Positions 8,554 to 15,670 of a stretch of 31,292 nt of DNA are shown here, piece after piece. Positions within the stretch are counted from its first letter, which is position 1; each line of letters starts with the position of its first letter. The DNA comes from an uncultured Collinsella sp. (GTDB lineage: Bacteria > Actinomycetota > Coriobacteriia > Coriobacteriales > Coriobacteriaceae), in NCBI GenBank assembly GCA_937989875.1, contig CALKBO010000020.1, positions 1-31,292 on the forward strand, written 5' to 3'. A model generated the notes under the pieces. The model was not told the DNA's origin. It searched no databases and saw nothing but the letters and a program-made list of their open reading frames with translations. A program made the translations under genes and the position numbers.

Positions 8554-10264
8554 AAAAGCGAAGACGGTCAATGTCCTTGAGGGGCCGATAACCGAGTCGT
8601 GCGCCGAGTTTCCCGCGCGCCACGTGTTTATCAAGTGCCCGGAGTGCCGCCGTGTGATCGATGAGGCACGCCTACACGACAACCTCGAGGTCTGCCCTCG
8701 TTGTGGCAAACACTTTCGCGTGAGCGGTCGCGCGCGCATGCGCATGACGGTCGACGAGGGCACGTTTGAGGAATGGGATGCCAATCTGGCGTCGGAGGAC
8801 TTCCTCTCGTTTCCCGGCTATGCCGATAAGCTCAAGGGCGTGAGCGAGCGTTCGGGCGAGCGCGATGCCGTTGTGTGCGGCAGGGGCAAAATCTGCGGTT
8901 GCGATACCGCGCTCTTCTTTATGGACGCTAACTTTATGATGGGCTCGATGGGCTCCGTGGTGGGCGAGAAGATCTGTCGCGCATTTGAGCGTGCGACCGA
9001 GCTGGGATTGCCAGTTGTCGGCTTTACCGTTTCGGGCGGTGCGCGCATGCAAGAGGGCGTGACCTCGCTTATGCAGATGGCCAAGATTTCTGCGGCGGTT
9101 AGGCGCCACAGCGAGGCGGGCGGCCTGTATATCACGGTGCTCACCGACCCCACGACCGGAGGCGTAACCGCGAGCTTTGCCATGGAGGGCGACATTATCC
9201 TGGCCGAGCCCGATGCCCTGACGGCATTTGCCGGCCCGCGCGTGATCGAGCAGAACATGCACAAGCGCCTGCCCAAGGGATTCCAATGCTCCGAGTTTTT
9301 GCTGGAGCACGGCTTTTGCGATGCCGTTGTTCCGCGTGGCGAGATTGCGCTCACGGTAGGCGAGCTGTTGGCGCTGCACGAAGGGCATGCGCCCAGCCTG
9401 GGGGCACCGCATGAGATTGTGCATGCGGGTCGCCGCGGCAAAAAGCTGGGACACTTGTTTAAGCGCTCGCCGGCACCAAAAACCGCGCTCGAGATTGTCA
9501 AGCAGACCCGCTCGGCAGATCGCGCCACGGCGGGTGAGATGATCTCGCTGGGCCTGGATGGATTTGTGGAGCTGCACGGCGACCGTTACTTTGGCGACGA
9601 CGCCGCTGTGGTGGCTGGCATTGGCTGGAAAGATGGACGTCCCGTAACGGTCATCGCCATCGAGCGCGGCACCACGACCAAAGAGCGTATGCGCCGCAAC
9701 TTTGGCATGGCGCATCCCGAGGGCTACCGCAAAGCGCGTCGCCTTATGCGCCAGGCTGAAAAGTTTGGTCGACCGGTTCTGTGCCTGGTCGATACTTCGG
9801 GTGCGTTTTGCGGCATCGGTGCCGAGGAGCGCGGCCAGGGCGAGGCGATTGCCCAGAATCTCATGGAGATGAGCGGCCTTAAGACACCGATTGTCTCGGT
9901 GGTGACAGGCGAGGGCGGCTCTGGTGGCGCGCTGGCGCTGTCCGTGGCCGACCGCATCCTGATGCTCTCGAGCTCGGCCTATTCGGTCGTGAGCCCCGAG
10001 GCCTGTGCGTCGATCCTGTGGAAGGATACCGAGCGCGCGAATGAGGCCGCCGAGGCGCTGAAGCTCACGGCCCCCGATCTGTTGGCGCTCGGCATTATCG
10101 ACGGCATTGTTGACGATAGAGGCCTGTCGCATGAGGAGATCGCCGGCGCGGTGATGTCCTCGGCGTTCACGGCCTTCGATGCGCTTGGACAGCTCGACGA
10201 CGCGACCCTCACAAACCTCCGCTACCAAAAGTACCGCGCAATCGGTCAGTACCGCACGATGTGA
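8540..10264 (+). CDS. accDA: Fused acetyl-CoA carboxyltransferase beta-alpha (AccD-AccA)
   Basis: This 574-residue protein carries both carboxyltransferase halves that move the carboxyl group from biotin to acetyl-CoA. Residues 1 to about 285 are AccD, with a four-cysteine zinc ribbon Cys33/Cys36/Cys52/Cys55 and the crotonase-type FTVSGGARMQEG segment. A linker near 285-315 leads into AccA, recognised by VELHGDRYFGDD, the GMAHPEGYRKA segment and GEGGSGGALAL. In E. coli and many bacteria these are two separate genes. The frame is continuous with no stop between the halves. ATG 8540 overlaps accC by 14 nt; ATG 8546 is possible. It is the last gene of the fab/acc operon. Confidence 0.95.
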   Translation: MLMNRKAKTVNVLEGPITESCAEFPARHVFIKCPECRRVIDEARLHDNLEVCPRCGKHFRVSGRARMRMTVDEGTFEEWDANLASEDFLSFPGYADKLKGVSERSGERDAVVCGRGKICGCDTALFFMDANFMMGSMGSVVGEKICRAFERATELGLPVVGFTVSGGARMQEGVTSLMQMAKISAAVRRHSEAGGLYITVLTDPTTGGVTASFAMEGDIILAEPDALTAFAGPRVIEQNMHKRLPKGFQCSEFLLEHGFCDAVVPRGEIALTVGELLALHEGHAPSLGAPHEIVHAGRRGKKLGHLFKRSPAPKTALEIVKQTRSADRATAGEMISLGLDGFVELHGDRYFGDDAAVVAGIGWKDGRPVTVIAIERGTTTKERMRRNFGMAHPEGYRKARRLMRQAEKFGRPVLCLVDTSGAFCGIGAEERGQGEAIAQNLMEMSGLKTPIVSVVTGEGGSGGALALSVADRILMLSSSAYSVVSPEACASILWKDTERANEAAEALKLTAPDLLALGIIDGIVDDRGLSHEEIAGAVMSSAFTAFDALGQLDDATLTNLRYQKYRAIGQYRTM

Positions 10265-10288
10265 CAAAGGGACAGTCCGCATGTCACA
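10262..10288. repeat. TGTGACAAA-type hairpin, copy 1
   Basis: Directly after the accDA stop, TGACAAAGGGACAGTCC is followed by TGTCACA, giving an imperfect hairpin (GGAC/GTCC and TGACA/TGTCA). A related hairpin lies at 11523-11553, so the two bracket the PTS IIC gene. The layout fits a small dispersed palindromic (REP-like) element; it might also act as a weak terminator of the fab operon, though no T-run follows. Confidence 0.5.
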
Positions 10289-10304
10289 TTGGGAAAGACG
10301 TTCC

Positions 10305-11519
10305 ATGTCACAAGTTTCTAACACCTCGTTTACAACGACGGTCTCATCAAACGCCATGGCCGTGGTGGACTATCTGTCCAAAAGCATGATGTCGGCGCTG
10401 CCGTTTATTGTCTGCGCGGCGTTGTTCCGCACCGTCGCCGTCATTATGGGCGAAGGCATGCTGGGCCTGTGGTCTGCCGATTCCGAAATCTATCGCCTGT
10501 TCTACAGTTGGCTCTATAACGCCGGCTACTACTTTTTGCCCATTTATCTTGGTTGGGCGGCCGCCCGCCAGCTCGGTTGTTCGGAGCAGCTGGGCATGAT
10601 GCTGGGCGGCGTATTGATTGCGCCCGATCTGCTTAAGCTCGTCGATGCCGCATCGACGACGGGGGCATCGATGACTTCCGTGTATGGTCTGCTTCCCGCG
10701 CCGGTCAACGATTACACGACGACTGTTATTCCGGTTCTCATCTCGGTGCCCGTGCTGTGGCGAGTGGAGTGTTTCTTTAAGCGCGTTATCCCTCAGGCCG
10801 TGGCGTTTTCGTTCGTTCCGTTTGCAACCATGCTTGTCATGGTTCCGGTTTCGCTGTGTGTTACGGCACCGGCGGGCAGCTATCTGGGCATGCTGTTGGG
10901 CCAGCTTATGTTTATGCTTGGCAATTCCGGTGGCATCGTGTCGTTACTCACGCTCATGGGGCTTGCCGCGGGCTGGGAGTTCCTTAAGATCGCGGGCGTC
11001 AGCAACGTCGTCCTATCGCTCGCCTACGCGCAGTTTATGAGTGTGGGAACGGATTCGTGCATCCTGATCGCCGCGACGATGGCAACGTTTGCCGTTTGGG
11101 GCATGCCCTTTGGTGCGTCGCTCCGCGTTGCGGATAAGGACGAGAAGGCGCTCATGCTGGGCTATTCAATCTCGGGCGTGCTTGGCGGCGTAAGCGAGCC
11201 GGCGCTGTACGGTTGCGGCTTTAAATATGGCAGGTGCCTGACGTGCATGGCCATTGGCGGCGCCGTCGGAGGCCTTGTTGCTGCCGTGGGCCACGTTACG
11301 GCCTATACCATCGGCATGACGAATGTCCTCATGGTCATTGGCTTTGCCACGGGTGGCATCTCGAACCTGCTGTGGTGCTGCGCTGCCGGCGGTGTGGCAT
11401 TTGCGGTGTCTGCGGCGCTGAGCTACTGCTTTGGCGTGGTGCCGGCGAAGGGGCAGGCGACGGGGGACGGAGCCGATTCGTCCGAAACAGTGGCGAGCGC
11501 TGCTGAAGTAAGCGCATAA
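10305..11519 (+). CDS. PTS IIC protein, glucose/beta-glucoside superfamily (orphan)
   Basis: This is a polytopic membrane protein of 404 residues with about ten hydrophobic segments. Residues 295-303 read GVSEPALYG, the IIC motif (usually G-I-T-E-P) whose Glu298 binds the sugar hydroxyls in the glucose superfamily. No IIB or IIA domain is fused and none is encoded next to it, so it must borrow partners or work differently; the sugar is unknown. The start is uncertain: ATG 10305 or ATG 10281, the latter with AAAGGGA 8 nt upstream but lying in a repeat hairpin. The Ala/Ser-rich tail is cytoplasmic. It ends before a strong terminator and is probably a single-gene unit. Confidence 0.82.
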   Translation: MSQVSNTSFTTTVSSNAMAVVDYLSKSMMSALPFIVCAALFRTVAVIMGEGMLGLWSADSEIYRLFYSWLYNAGYYFLPIYLGWAAARQLGCSEQLGMMLGGVLIAPDLLKLVDAASTTGASMTSVYGLLPAPVNDYTTTVIPVLISVPVLWRVECFFKRVIPQAVAFSFVPFATMLVMVPVSLCVTAPAGSYLGMLLGQLMFMLGNSGGIVSLLTLMGLAAGWEFLKIAGVSNVVLSLAYAQFMSVGTDSCILIAATMATFAVWGMPFGASLRVADKDEKALMLGYSISGVLGGVSEPALYGCGFKYGRCLTCMAIGGAVGGLVAAVGHVTAYTIGMTNVLMVIGFATGGISNLLWCCAAGGVAFAVSAALSYCFGVVPAKGQATGDGADSSETVASAAEVSA

Positions 11520-11522
11520 ACC

Positions 11523-11553
11523 TGTGCGACAAAAGGACGATTCCTTTGTCACA
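11523..11553. repeat. TGTGACAAA-type hairpin, copy 2
   Basis: TGTGCGACAAAAGGA, a 3-nt loop and TCCTTTGTCACA form a stem with two bulged bases. The arms match those of the element at 10262-10288. It lies 4 nt after the PTS IIC stop and just before a separate rho-independent terminator. Confidence 0.55.
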
Positions 11554-11557
11554 TTCC

Positions 11558-11591
11558 AAGGCCGTGGCCCGTGTGGGCTGCGGCCTTTTTT
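11558..11591 (+). terminator. Rho-independent terminator after the PTS IIC gene
   Basis: AAGGCCG pairs with CGGCCTT, and an inner GCCC/GGGC pair closes a GTGT loop. A run of six T residues follows directly. This is the clearest intrinsic terminator in the window. Confidence 0.9.
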
Positions 11592-11618
11592 GTATCTGGG
11601 GGACAAAGTGGCTACACT
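11590..11618 (+). promoter_or_regulatory. Candidate promoter of the cation diffusion facilitator gene
   Basis: TTGTAT at 11590-11595 and TACACT at 11613-11618 are 17 bp apart, each matching 4 of 6 consensus bases. They lie between the terminator and the gene start. A TACAAT 5 bp downstream is an alternative -10. Confidence 0.35.
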
Positions 11619-11664
11619 ACAATCCGTTTGAGCAATAGATATATAGGTAGTACCGTGGGGGCGG

Positions 11665-12825
11665 ATGCAGATGGTCGAGTGGATAGTTAAGCGCGCGCAG
11701 GGCGATCGTGCGCGTGTGGGCACGTTAGCGGGCATGGTGTGTATTGTCGCCAATGTGGCGCTTTGTGCTGCGAAGGGCGCAATCGGTGTGGTTTCGGGAT
11801 CGGTTTCGATTGTGGCGGATGCCATGAACAACCTGTCCGATGCCAGCTCGAATATCGTGAGCGTGCTGGGCTTTAAGCTGGCGAGCAAGCCGGCCGACCC
11901 CGAGCATCCTTACGGCCACGGTCGCTACGAGTATCTCTCGGGATTGGTCGTGGCGGCGCTCGTGCTGCTGATTGGCGTTGAGCTGGTGAAGTCCTCGGTT
12001 GAGCGCGTCATCCACCCCGAACCTGTCGAGTTCTCGCTTGCCCTCGTGGCAGTTCTAGTGCTTTCGATGGTCGTAAAGCTGTGGATGGCGGCCCTCAACC
12101 AAAAGCTCGGCGATCGCATTGAGTCCGAGACGCTGCATGCGACCGCGCAGGATTCCAAGAACGATGTTCTTGCCACGGGCGCCGTACTGGCGTGCGCAAT
12201 TGTTTCGCAGGTGACGGGCATCAACCTTGACGCTTGGGTCGGCCTTGCCGTTGGTGCCTATATTGGCTGGAGCGGTTTTGAACTCATCCAGGATACGGTG
12301 AGCCCGCTTTTGGGCCAGACGCCCGATCCTAAGCTGGTCAAGCACATTCGAGACAAGATCATGAGCTATCCCGGCGTTTTGGGCGTTCGCGATCTGATGG
12401 TTCACGATTACGGCCCGGGCAGGAAGTTCGCAAGCGCTCACGCCGAGATGGCAGCCGAGGCCAGCCCTCTGGAAAGCCATGACACGCTCGACAATATTGA
12501 GCAGGCGTTTAGGAACGAAGACGGCATGATCGTCACGCTCCATTACGATCCCATCGTGACCGACGACCCCAAGCTGGCAAGCATGCGTTTGCGCATCAAC
12601 GCCATGGCTCAACAGATCGATAGCCGCCTTTCAATTCACGATCTGCGCTGTGTGCCGGGTCCTACGCACACCAACGTGATCTTTGACTGCGTGCGCCCCT
12701 CGGATTTACAGATGAGTGCCCAAGACGTAAAGCACGCGCTGGCACAACGGGTCGAATCGGAATATCCCAAGTCGGTCGCAAAGATTACGATCGACGAAGA
12801 CTACGTGGGCCATACCCACGAGTAG
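11665..12825 (+). CDS. Cation diffusion facilitator, predicted Mn(II)-type exporter
   Basis: This inner-membrane metal/proton antiporter of 386 residues has six predicted membrane segments and a long cytoplasmic C-terminal domain. The metal site pairs N55xxxD59 (MNNLSD) with D163xxxD167 (QDSKND). Zinc-type members have His in the second pair; the Asn-Asp-Asp-Asp set is the manganese-type signature known from MntE. The loop motif HPYGHGRYEYL (81-91) is also a family hallmark. The C-terminal part (about 210-386) is longer than a single CDF cytoplasmic domain of about 80 residues and may hold a duplicated or extended metal-sensing region. ATG 11665 follows a G-rich ribosome site; ATG 11671 is an alternative. 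Confidence 0.88.
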   Translation: MQMVEWIVKRAQGDRARVGTLAGMVCIVANVALCAAKGAIGVVSGSVSIVADAMNNLSDASSNIVSVLGFKLASKPADPEHPYGHGRYEYLSGLVVAALVLLIGVELVKSSVERVIHPEPVEFSLALVAVLVLSMVVKLWMAALNQKLGDRIESETLHATAQDSKNDVLATGAVLACAIVSQVTGINLDAWVGLAVGAYIGWSGFELIQDTVSPLLGQTPDPKLVKHIRDKIMSYPGVLGVRDLMVHDYGPGRKFASAHAEMAAEASPLESHDTLDNIEQAFRNEDGMIVTLHYDPIVTDDPKLASMRLRINAMAQQIDSRLSIHDLRCVPGPTHTNVIFDCVRPSDLQMSAQDVKHALAQRVESEYPKSVAKITIDEDYVGHTHE

Positions 12826-12864
12826 GGTTGCACCGGCAAAGCTAGTTATACAGAAGGAGAGAGC

Positions 12865-13491
12865 ATGAAGCGTCTATATCTACTTCGTCATGGCCAGACG
12901 GAATTCAACGTCAAAAAGCTCGTCCAGGGTCGCTGCGATTCACCGCTCACCAATTTGGGTCGTCAGCAGGCACAGACAGCAGCCGCATGGCTCAAAGCCC
13001 ACGGCGTCGCCCCCGACAAAGTGGTCTCATCACCCTTAGGCCGAGCCGTGGACACAGCTCAGCTCGTCGCATGCGAGCTCCTCGGTCCGGACGCTGCTGT
13101 CGAGTCCTGCGAAGGCATTATTGAGCGCTGCTACGGCTCCTTCGAAGAAGGCCCCCACGACGCGCTACCCACCGACGTCTGGGATCCGGGCGAGGACCTG
13201 GTTCCCTTCGGAGGAGAAGGAAGCCGCGCGCTGCAAGAGCGCATGGTAGGCACCCTCACCAATCTCATGGGAGCCGAGGGCATCGAAACCCTCCTAGCAG
13301 TAAGCCACGGCAGCGCCAGCCGCCAATTCATCAAGGCTGCAGCCCCAGAGGGCTTCGAGCTCCCAACAAAACTCCCCAACTGCGCCATCATGATCTTTAA
13401 TTTCGATGAGGCAAATTCACAAGCAGAAGGCGAGTCTCATCAATGCAAGTTCACCCTCCAGCAAATTGTGGATCCCCAACAAAGTAATTAG
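12865..13491 (+). CDS. Histidine phosphatase family protein (phosphoglycerate mutase-like)
   Basis: This cytoplasmic 208-residue protein has the phosphohistidine motif LRHGQTEFN at residues 7-15 and the second catalytic histidine in AVSHGSASRQF. The branch contains phosphoglycerate mutase-like and broad sugar or nucleotide phosphatases, and the substrate cannot be told. AGAAGGAGAG precedes the ATG. Codon choice is less GCC/CTC-biased than in the neighbours. A decayed second copy of its 3' third, together with its 3' flank, lies at 24898-25092, about 11.5 kb away, so this gene marks the left edge of the carbohydrate-sulfate island. Confidence 0.87.
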   Translation: MKRLYLLRHGQTEFNVKKLVQGRCDSPLTNLGRQQAQTAAAWLKAHGVAPDKVVSSPLGRAVDTAQLVACELLGPDAAVESCEGIIERCYGSFEEGPHDALPTDVWDPGEDLVPFGGEGSRALQERMVGTLTNLMGAEGIETLLAVSHGSASRQFIKAAAPEGFELPTKLPNCAIMIFNFDEANSQAEGESHQCKFTLQQIVDPQQSN

Positions 13492-13537
13492 CTGAGCGAG
13501 CAGAGTTAAGCAGACATCAACGTGTCGTCTCCCGAGC
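13264..13537 (+). repeat. Direct repeat, left copy (3' end of the histidine phosphatase gene and flank)
   Basis: Two blocks here match 24898-25092 in the same orientation: the stretch coding LMGAEGIETLLAVSHGSASRQF, and 13426-13537, which covers the last codons, the stop and about 45 nt of downstream DNA. The downstream part contains GAGCGAGCAGAGTTAAGCAG identically in both copies. Scattered substitutions show the copies have diverged. Confidence 0.85.
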
Positions 13538-13749
13538 TTTGGCTTGACACGCTGAACATCTACAAGGATAACCTTGAGGCCGTCGAGGCGTTCCTGGCCG
13601 ACGCCCGCGCCATGGGCGACGGTCGCCTCAATGTGGTGCTCACCGGTGCCGGCACCTCCGATTACGTGGGTGAGGTTGTCGTCCTCAACCCCGACCTATC
13701 CCTCGTCGAGACCTATCTCGGTGGCGAGAGCGTCTACACTGAGAAGTAG
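13522..13749 (+). pseudogene. In-frame deletion scar: AgaS-like start joined to NagA-like end
   Basis: The 75-codon frame has two unlike halves. Residues 4-51 (PELWLDTL, then VVLTGAGTSDYVGE) match the N-terminal SIS domain of AgaS, the galactosamine/tagatose-6-phosphate aldose-ketose isomerase. Residues 52-75 (VVVLNPDLSLVETYLGGE) look like the C-terminus of NagA, the N-acetylglucosamine-6-phosphate deacetylase. Both families are over 350 residues, so about 90 percent of each gene is gone. The GTG start has no clear ribosome site and falls in the direct repeat. I infer an old deletion that fused two neighbouring amino-sugar genes; the product should be inactive. Confidence 0.72.
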
Positions 13750-13783
13750 CTGCTGACCTATTTGCGATTTGATGCGAATAATG

Positions 13784-13818
13784 AGACCCCGATTCGGCTT
13801 TATCGAATCGGGGTCTTT
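13784..13818 (+). terminator. Intrinsic terminator between the scar and the DeoR genes
   Basis: A 13-bp perfect stem (13784-13796 with 13804-13816) around a 7-nt loop is followed by TTT. It lies between converging units and could end transcription from both sides, though the T-run favours the plus strand. Confidence 0.8.
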
Positions 13819-13848
13819 GCTGTGGTGTCCAGCTAAATCAAAACAGGC

Positions 13849-14610
13849 CTATTCTGCGACGATGATGCGAGTTGATTCGAGAACCATGGAACGCTGTTTG
13901 TCGTTGACATTTGCATCGGTGATGAGTGCGTCCATTTGATCGAGATTGAAGAAGCCGAAGAAGTCCATCTGTCCGATCTTGCTTGAATCGCAGACAAGGT
14001 AACGCTTGGCGGCGCGATCGCAAGCGAGCGCCTGTAAGCGTCCTTCCTCAAGGTTAGAACAGGAGATGGATTGGGCGAGTACGCCGTTGGTGCCGATAAA
14101 GCAAGTGTCGATACCGAGCGGGGCGAGAGCATCTTCGGCGATGGGCCCGACGAAAGAACCCGATCGTTTGCGATACTGTCCTCCCAGGGCCCAGATCTCC
14201 ACATCGTTACGCGTCTGGAGCATGTTCAGCACGATGATGCTGTTTGTGATGACGCGCAGCCGCATGCGCGGCAGCGCACGGGCGATGAGAGCGCAAGTCG
14301 AACCGGGTCCGAGGAAGATGGTGTCGCGCTCTCTGATGAGGTTGACAGCGGTGCGTGCGATATGCTCTTTTTCAGGGGAGCGGATTGAGAGCTTTTCAAA
14401 AAACGGGACCTCTTCGGCAATGGGGGAGCCGCTTGAAAGTCGGATGCCACCGTACTCGCGGATGACGCCAGCGCGTCGCGAGAGCTCATCGAAGTCTCTT
14501 CGAGCGGTCATTTCAGATATACCAAAGATTGTTGCGGCTTGGGCAACAGTGACCATTCCGCGCTGAGCGCACAGCTCAAGTAATTGTTCGTGACGTTCGG
14601 GTTTAAGCAT
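13849..14610 (-). CDS. DeoR/GlpR-family transcriptional regulator 1
   Basis: This 253-residue cytoplasmic repressor has an N-terminal winged helix-turn-helix (about 5-58, with VAQAATIFGISEMTARRD) and a C-terminal DeoR sensor domain with ITNSIIVLNML, the ALGGQYR loop and a CDSSKIGQ segment. Such proteins usually bind phosphorylated sugars and repress sugar operons. It reads toward the AgaS/NagA scar and away from the PTS operon, and follows DeoR regulator 2 by 15 nt on the same strand. The ribosome site before ATG 14610 is weak, so translation may be coupled. Target genes are inferred to be the island's PTS and sulfatase genes. Confidence 0.9.
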   Translation of the reverse strand: MLKPERHEQLLELCAQRGMVTVAQAATIFGISEMTARRDFDELSRRAGVIREYGGIRLSSGSPIAEEVPFFEKLSIRSPEKEHIARTAVNLIRERDTIFLGPGSTCALIARALPRMRLRVITNSIIVLNMLQTRNDVEIWALGGQYRKRSGSFVGPIAEDALAPLGIDTCFIGTNGVLAQSISCSNLEEGRLQALACDRAAKRYLVCDSSKIGQMDFFGFFNLDQMDALITDANVNDKQRSMVLESTRIIVAE

Positions 14611-14625
14611 GGCTTGCCAATTGGA

Positions 14626-15390
14626 TTATGCGGTAATGACGGAGGTATAGGCGCGGAGGGCCTCGATGGTCCGGGGGTCTGCGTCCTCGTTAATGAATGC
14701 CGCGGTCATATCCTCCAGTGTGGTGAAAAGGCAGAAGTCGCGCCTTCCGACTTTTTCAGCATCTACAACAAGATAACGCTCCTGAGCTCGAGAAAGAGCG
14801 TCTGAGAGGACCATGGCTGCATCGGGACGAGAGCCAAAGACCTCGTTTCCAAAAATACCGGTTGCCGAGACGTAGGCCTTGGGAGCGGATAGACCGTAGG
14901 GGCCGCGGCCGTTGTATGGCATGGTGAAAACTCGCGTGTCGTGACGCATCATGCCACCAACAAAGAATAGATCTATATGTGGATTGTCGGCTAGCAGGTT
15001 CAGCACGGGAAGACTGTTGGTGACGACGCGTATGTCCTCCTGGGGCAAATACGAACACATGAGCTCGAGAGTGGAGCCTCCACCGAGAAAGATCGTATCG
15101 CCGGCTGAGACGGTTTGGGCGGCGGCTATAGCAGCGGCACGTTTCTGATCAACTTGAAAACGACGTTTCTCCTCATGCGGGGTCAAACGTGAAAGGGCTG
15201 TTCCGTGGGCGGAGTGTGGAAGCTGAGCCCCTCCGTGTACGCGCACAAGAAGGCCCTTGTCGGCAAGCTCGGCCAGGTCACGCCTGATGGTCATATCCGA
15301 AACAGATAGGGTATTAGATATCTCGTTTACCGATACCGAATGATGTTGATCGAGCAAGTCGAGAATGGCCTGCTGGCGTTCGGATTTCAT
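14626..15390 (-). CDS. DeoR/GlpR-family transcriptional regulator 2 (AgaR-like)
   Basis: This 254-residue repressor shares the family layout: an N-terminal wHTH (SVNEISNTLSVSDMTIRRDL), LVRVHGGAQLP linker, and a sensor domain with LGGGSTLELM, VTNSLPVLNLL and a VVDAEKVGR segment. I chose the ATG at 15390 because GAGGGAG lies 9 nt upstream; an ATG at 15408 has no ribosome site. It is divergent from the PTS operon, with 280 bp between starts that hold an array of 9-bp half sites. It is the best candidate for binding those sites. The ligand is probably a sugar phosphate from the imported substrate. Confidence 0.9.
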   Translation of the reverse strand: MKSERQQAILDLLDQHHSVSVNEISNTLSVSDMTIRRDLAELADKGLLVRVHGGAQLPHSAHGTALSRLTPHEEKRRFQVDQKRAAAIAAAQTVSAGDTIFLGGGSTLELMCSYLPQEDIRVVTNSLPVLNLLADNPHIDLFFVGGMMRHDTRVFTMPYNGRGPYGLSAPKAYVSATGIFGNEVFGSRPDAAMVLSDALSRAQERYLVVDAEKVGRRDFCLFTTLEDMTAAFINEDADPRTIEALRAYTSVITA

Positions 15391-15408
15391 GAGTGCCGAC
15401 TCCCTCAT

Positions 15409-15590
15409 CGAGCGTTTGTTCTTATTTCAATGTAAACGAACAACATAAATAAACGCAAACCGTTCACGAAGGCACATTACCTTTCACCGGTCAAAACATA
15501 ACGCTCACGGAAAAAACCATCAAATAGGAGGTAAATAGAGCTCATTCCAAAAATCATCTCTTGACCAATAAACAAATATAGACGAACATA
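15409..15590. promoter_or_regulatory. AT-rich divergent regulatory region between DeoR regulator 2 and the PTS operon
   Basis: This is the most AT-rich stretch of the window. Several AACGAACA/GTTTGTTC-like elements occur (15414-15421, 15434-15444, 15582-15588), similar to the units of the adjacent array. A TTGACC at 15561-15566 could be a -35 box for the PTS operon, but no good -10 follows at the usual spacing. No coding sequence is visible. Confidence 0.55.
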
Positions 15591-15644
15591 AACAAACAGA
15601 ACGAACAGAACGAACAGAACGAACAGAACGAACAGAACGAAGAG
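15591..15644 (+). repeat. Tandem array of six 9-bp units (AACGAACAG)
   Basis: Four exact AACGAACAG units (15600-15635) are flanked by one variant on each side (AACAAACAG and AACGAAGAG). Read on the minus strand the array gives repeated TTCGTT at 9-bp spacing, like the TTTCRTTT repeats of DeoR-family AgaR operators. It ends 26 nt before the PTS IIA start, so bound repressor could block transcription or translation. Copy number of such a short tandem repeat may vary between strains. Confidence 0.75.
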
Positions 15645-15670
15645 AATTAATAAGTATGAAAGGACAGAAG

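Noticed and set aside
8672..10357. 561-codon minus-strand frame opposite accDA
   Set aside because: Same reason: low-complexity Ala/Arg/His composition forced by GC-rich codons of accDA on the other strand.
15430..15445. Catabolite-repression (cre) site, TGTAAACGAACAAC
   Set aside because: The left half fits, but the right half breaks the TGWAANCGNTNWCA pattern at the conserved CA end, and similar AACGAACA elements nearby are better explained by DeoR sites.
15591..15644. Possible CRISPR or minisatellite in coding DNA
   Set aside because: Units are 9 bp with no spacers, so this is not CRISPR; it lies in a promoter region and fits an operator array.
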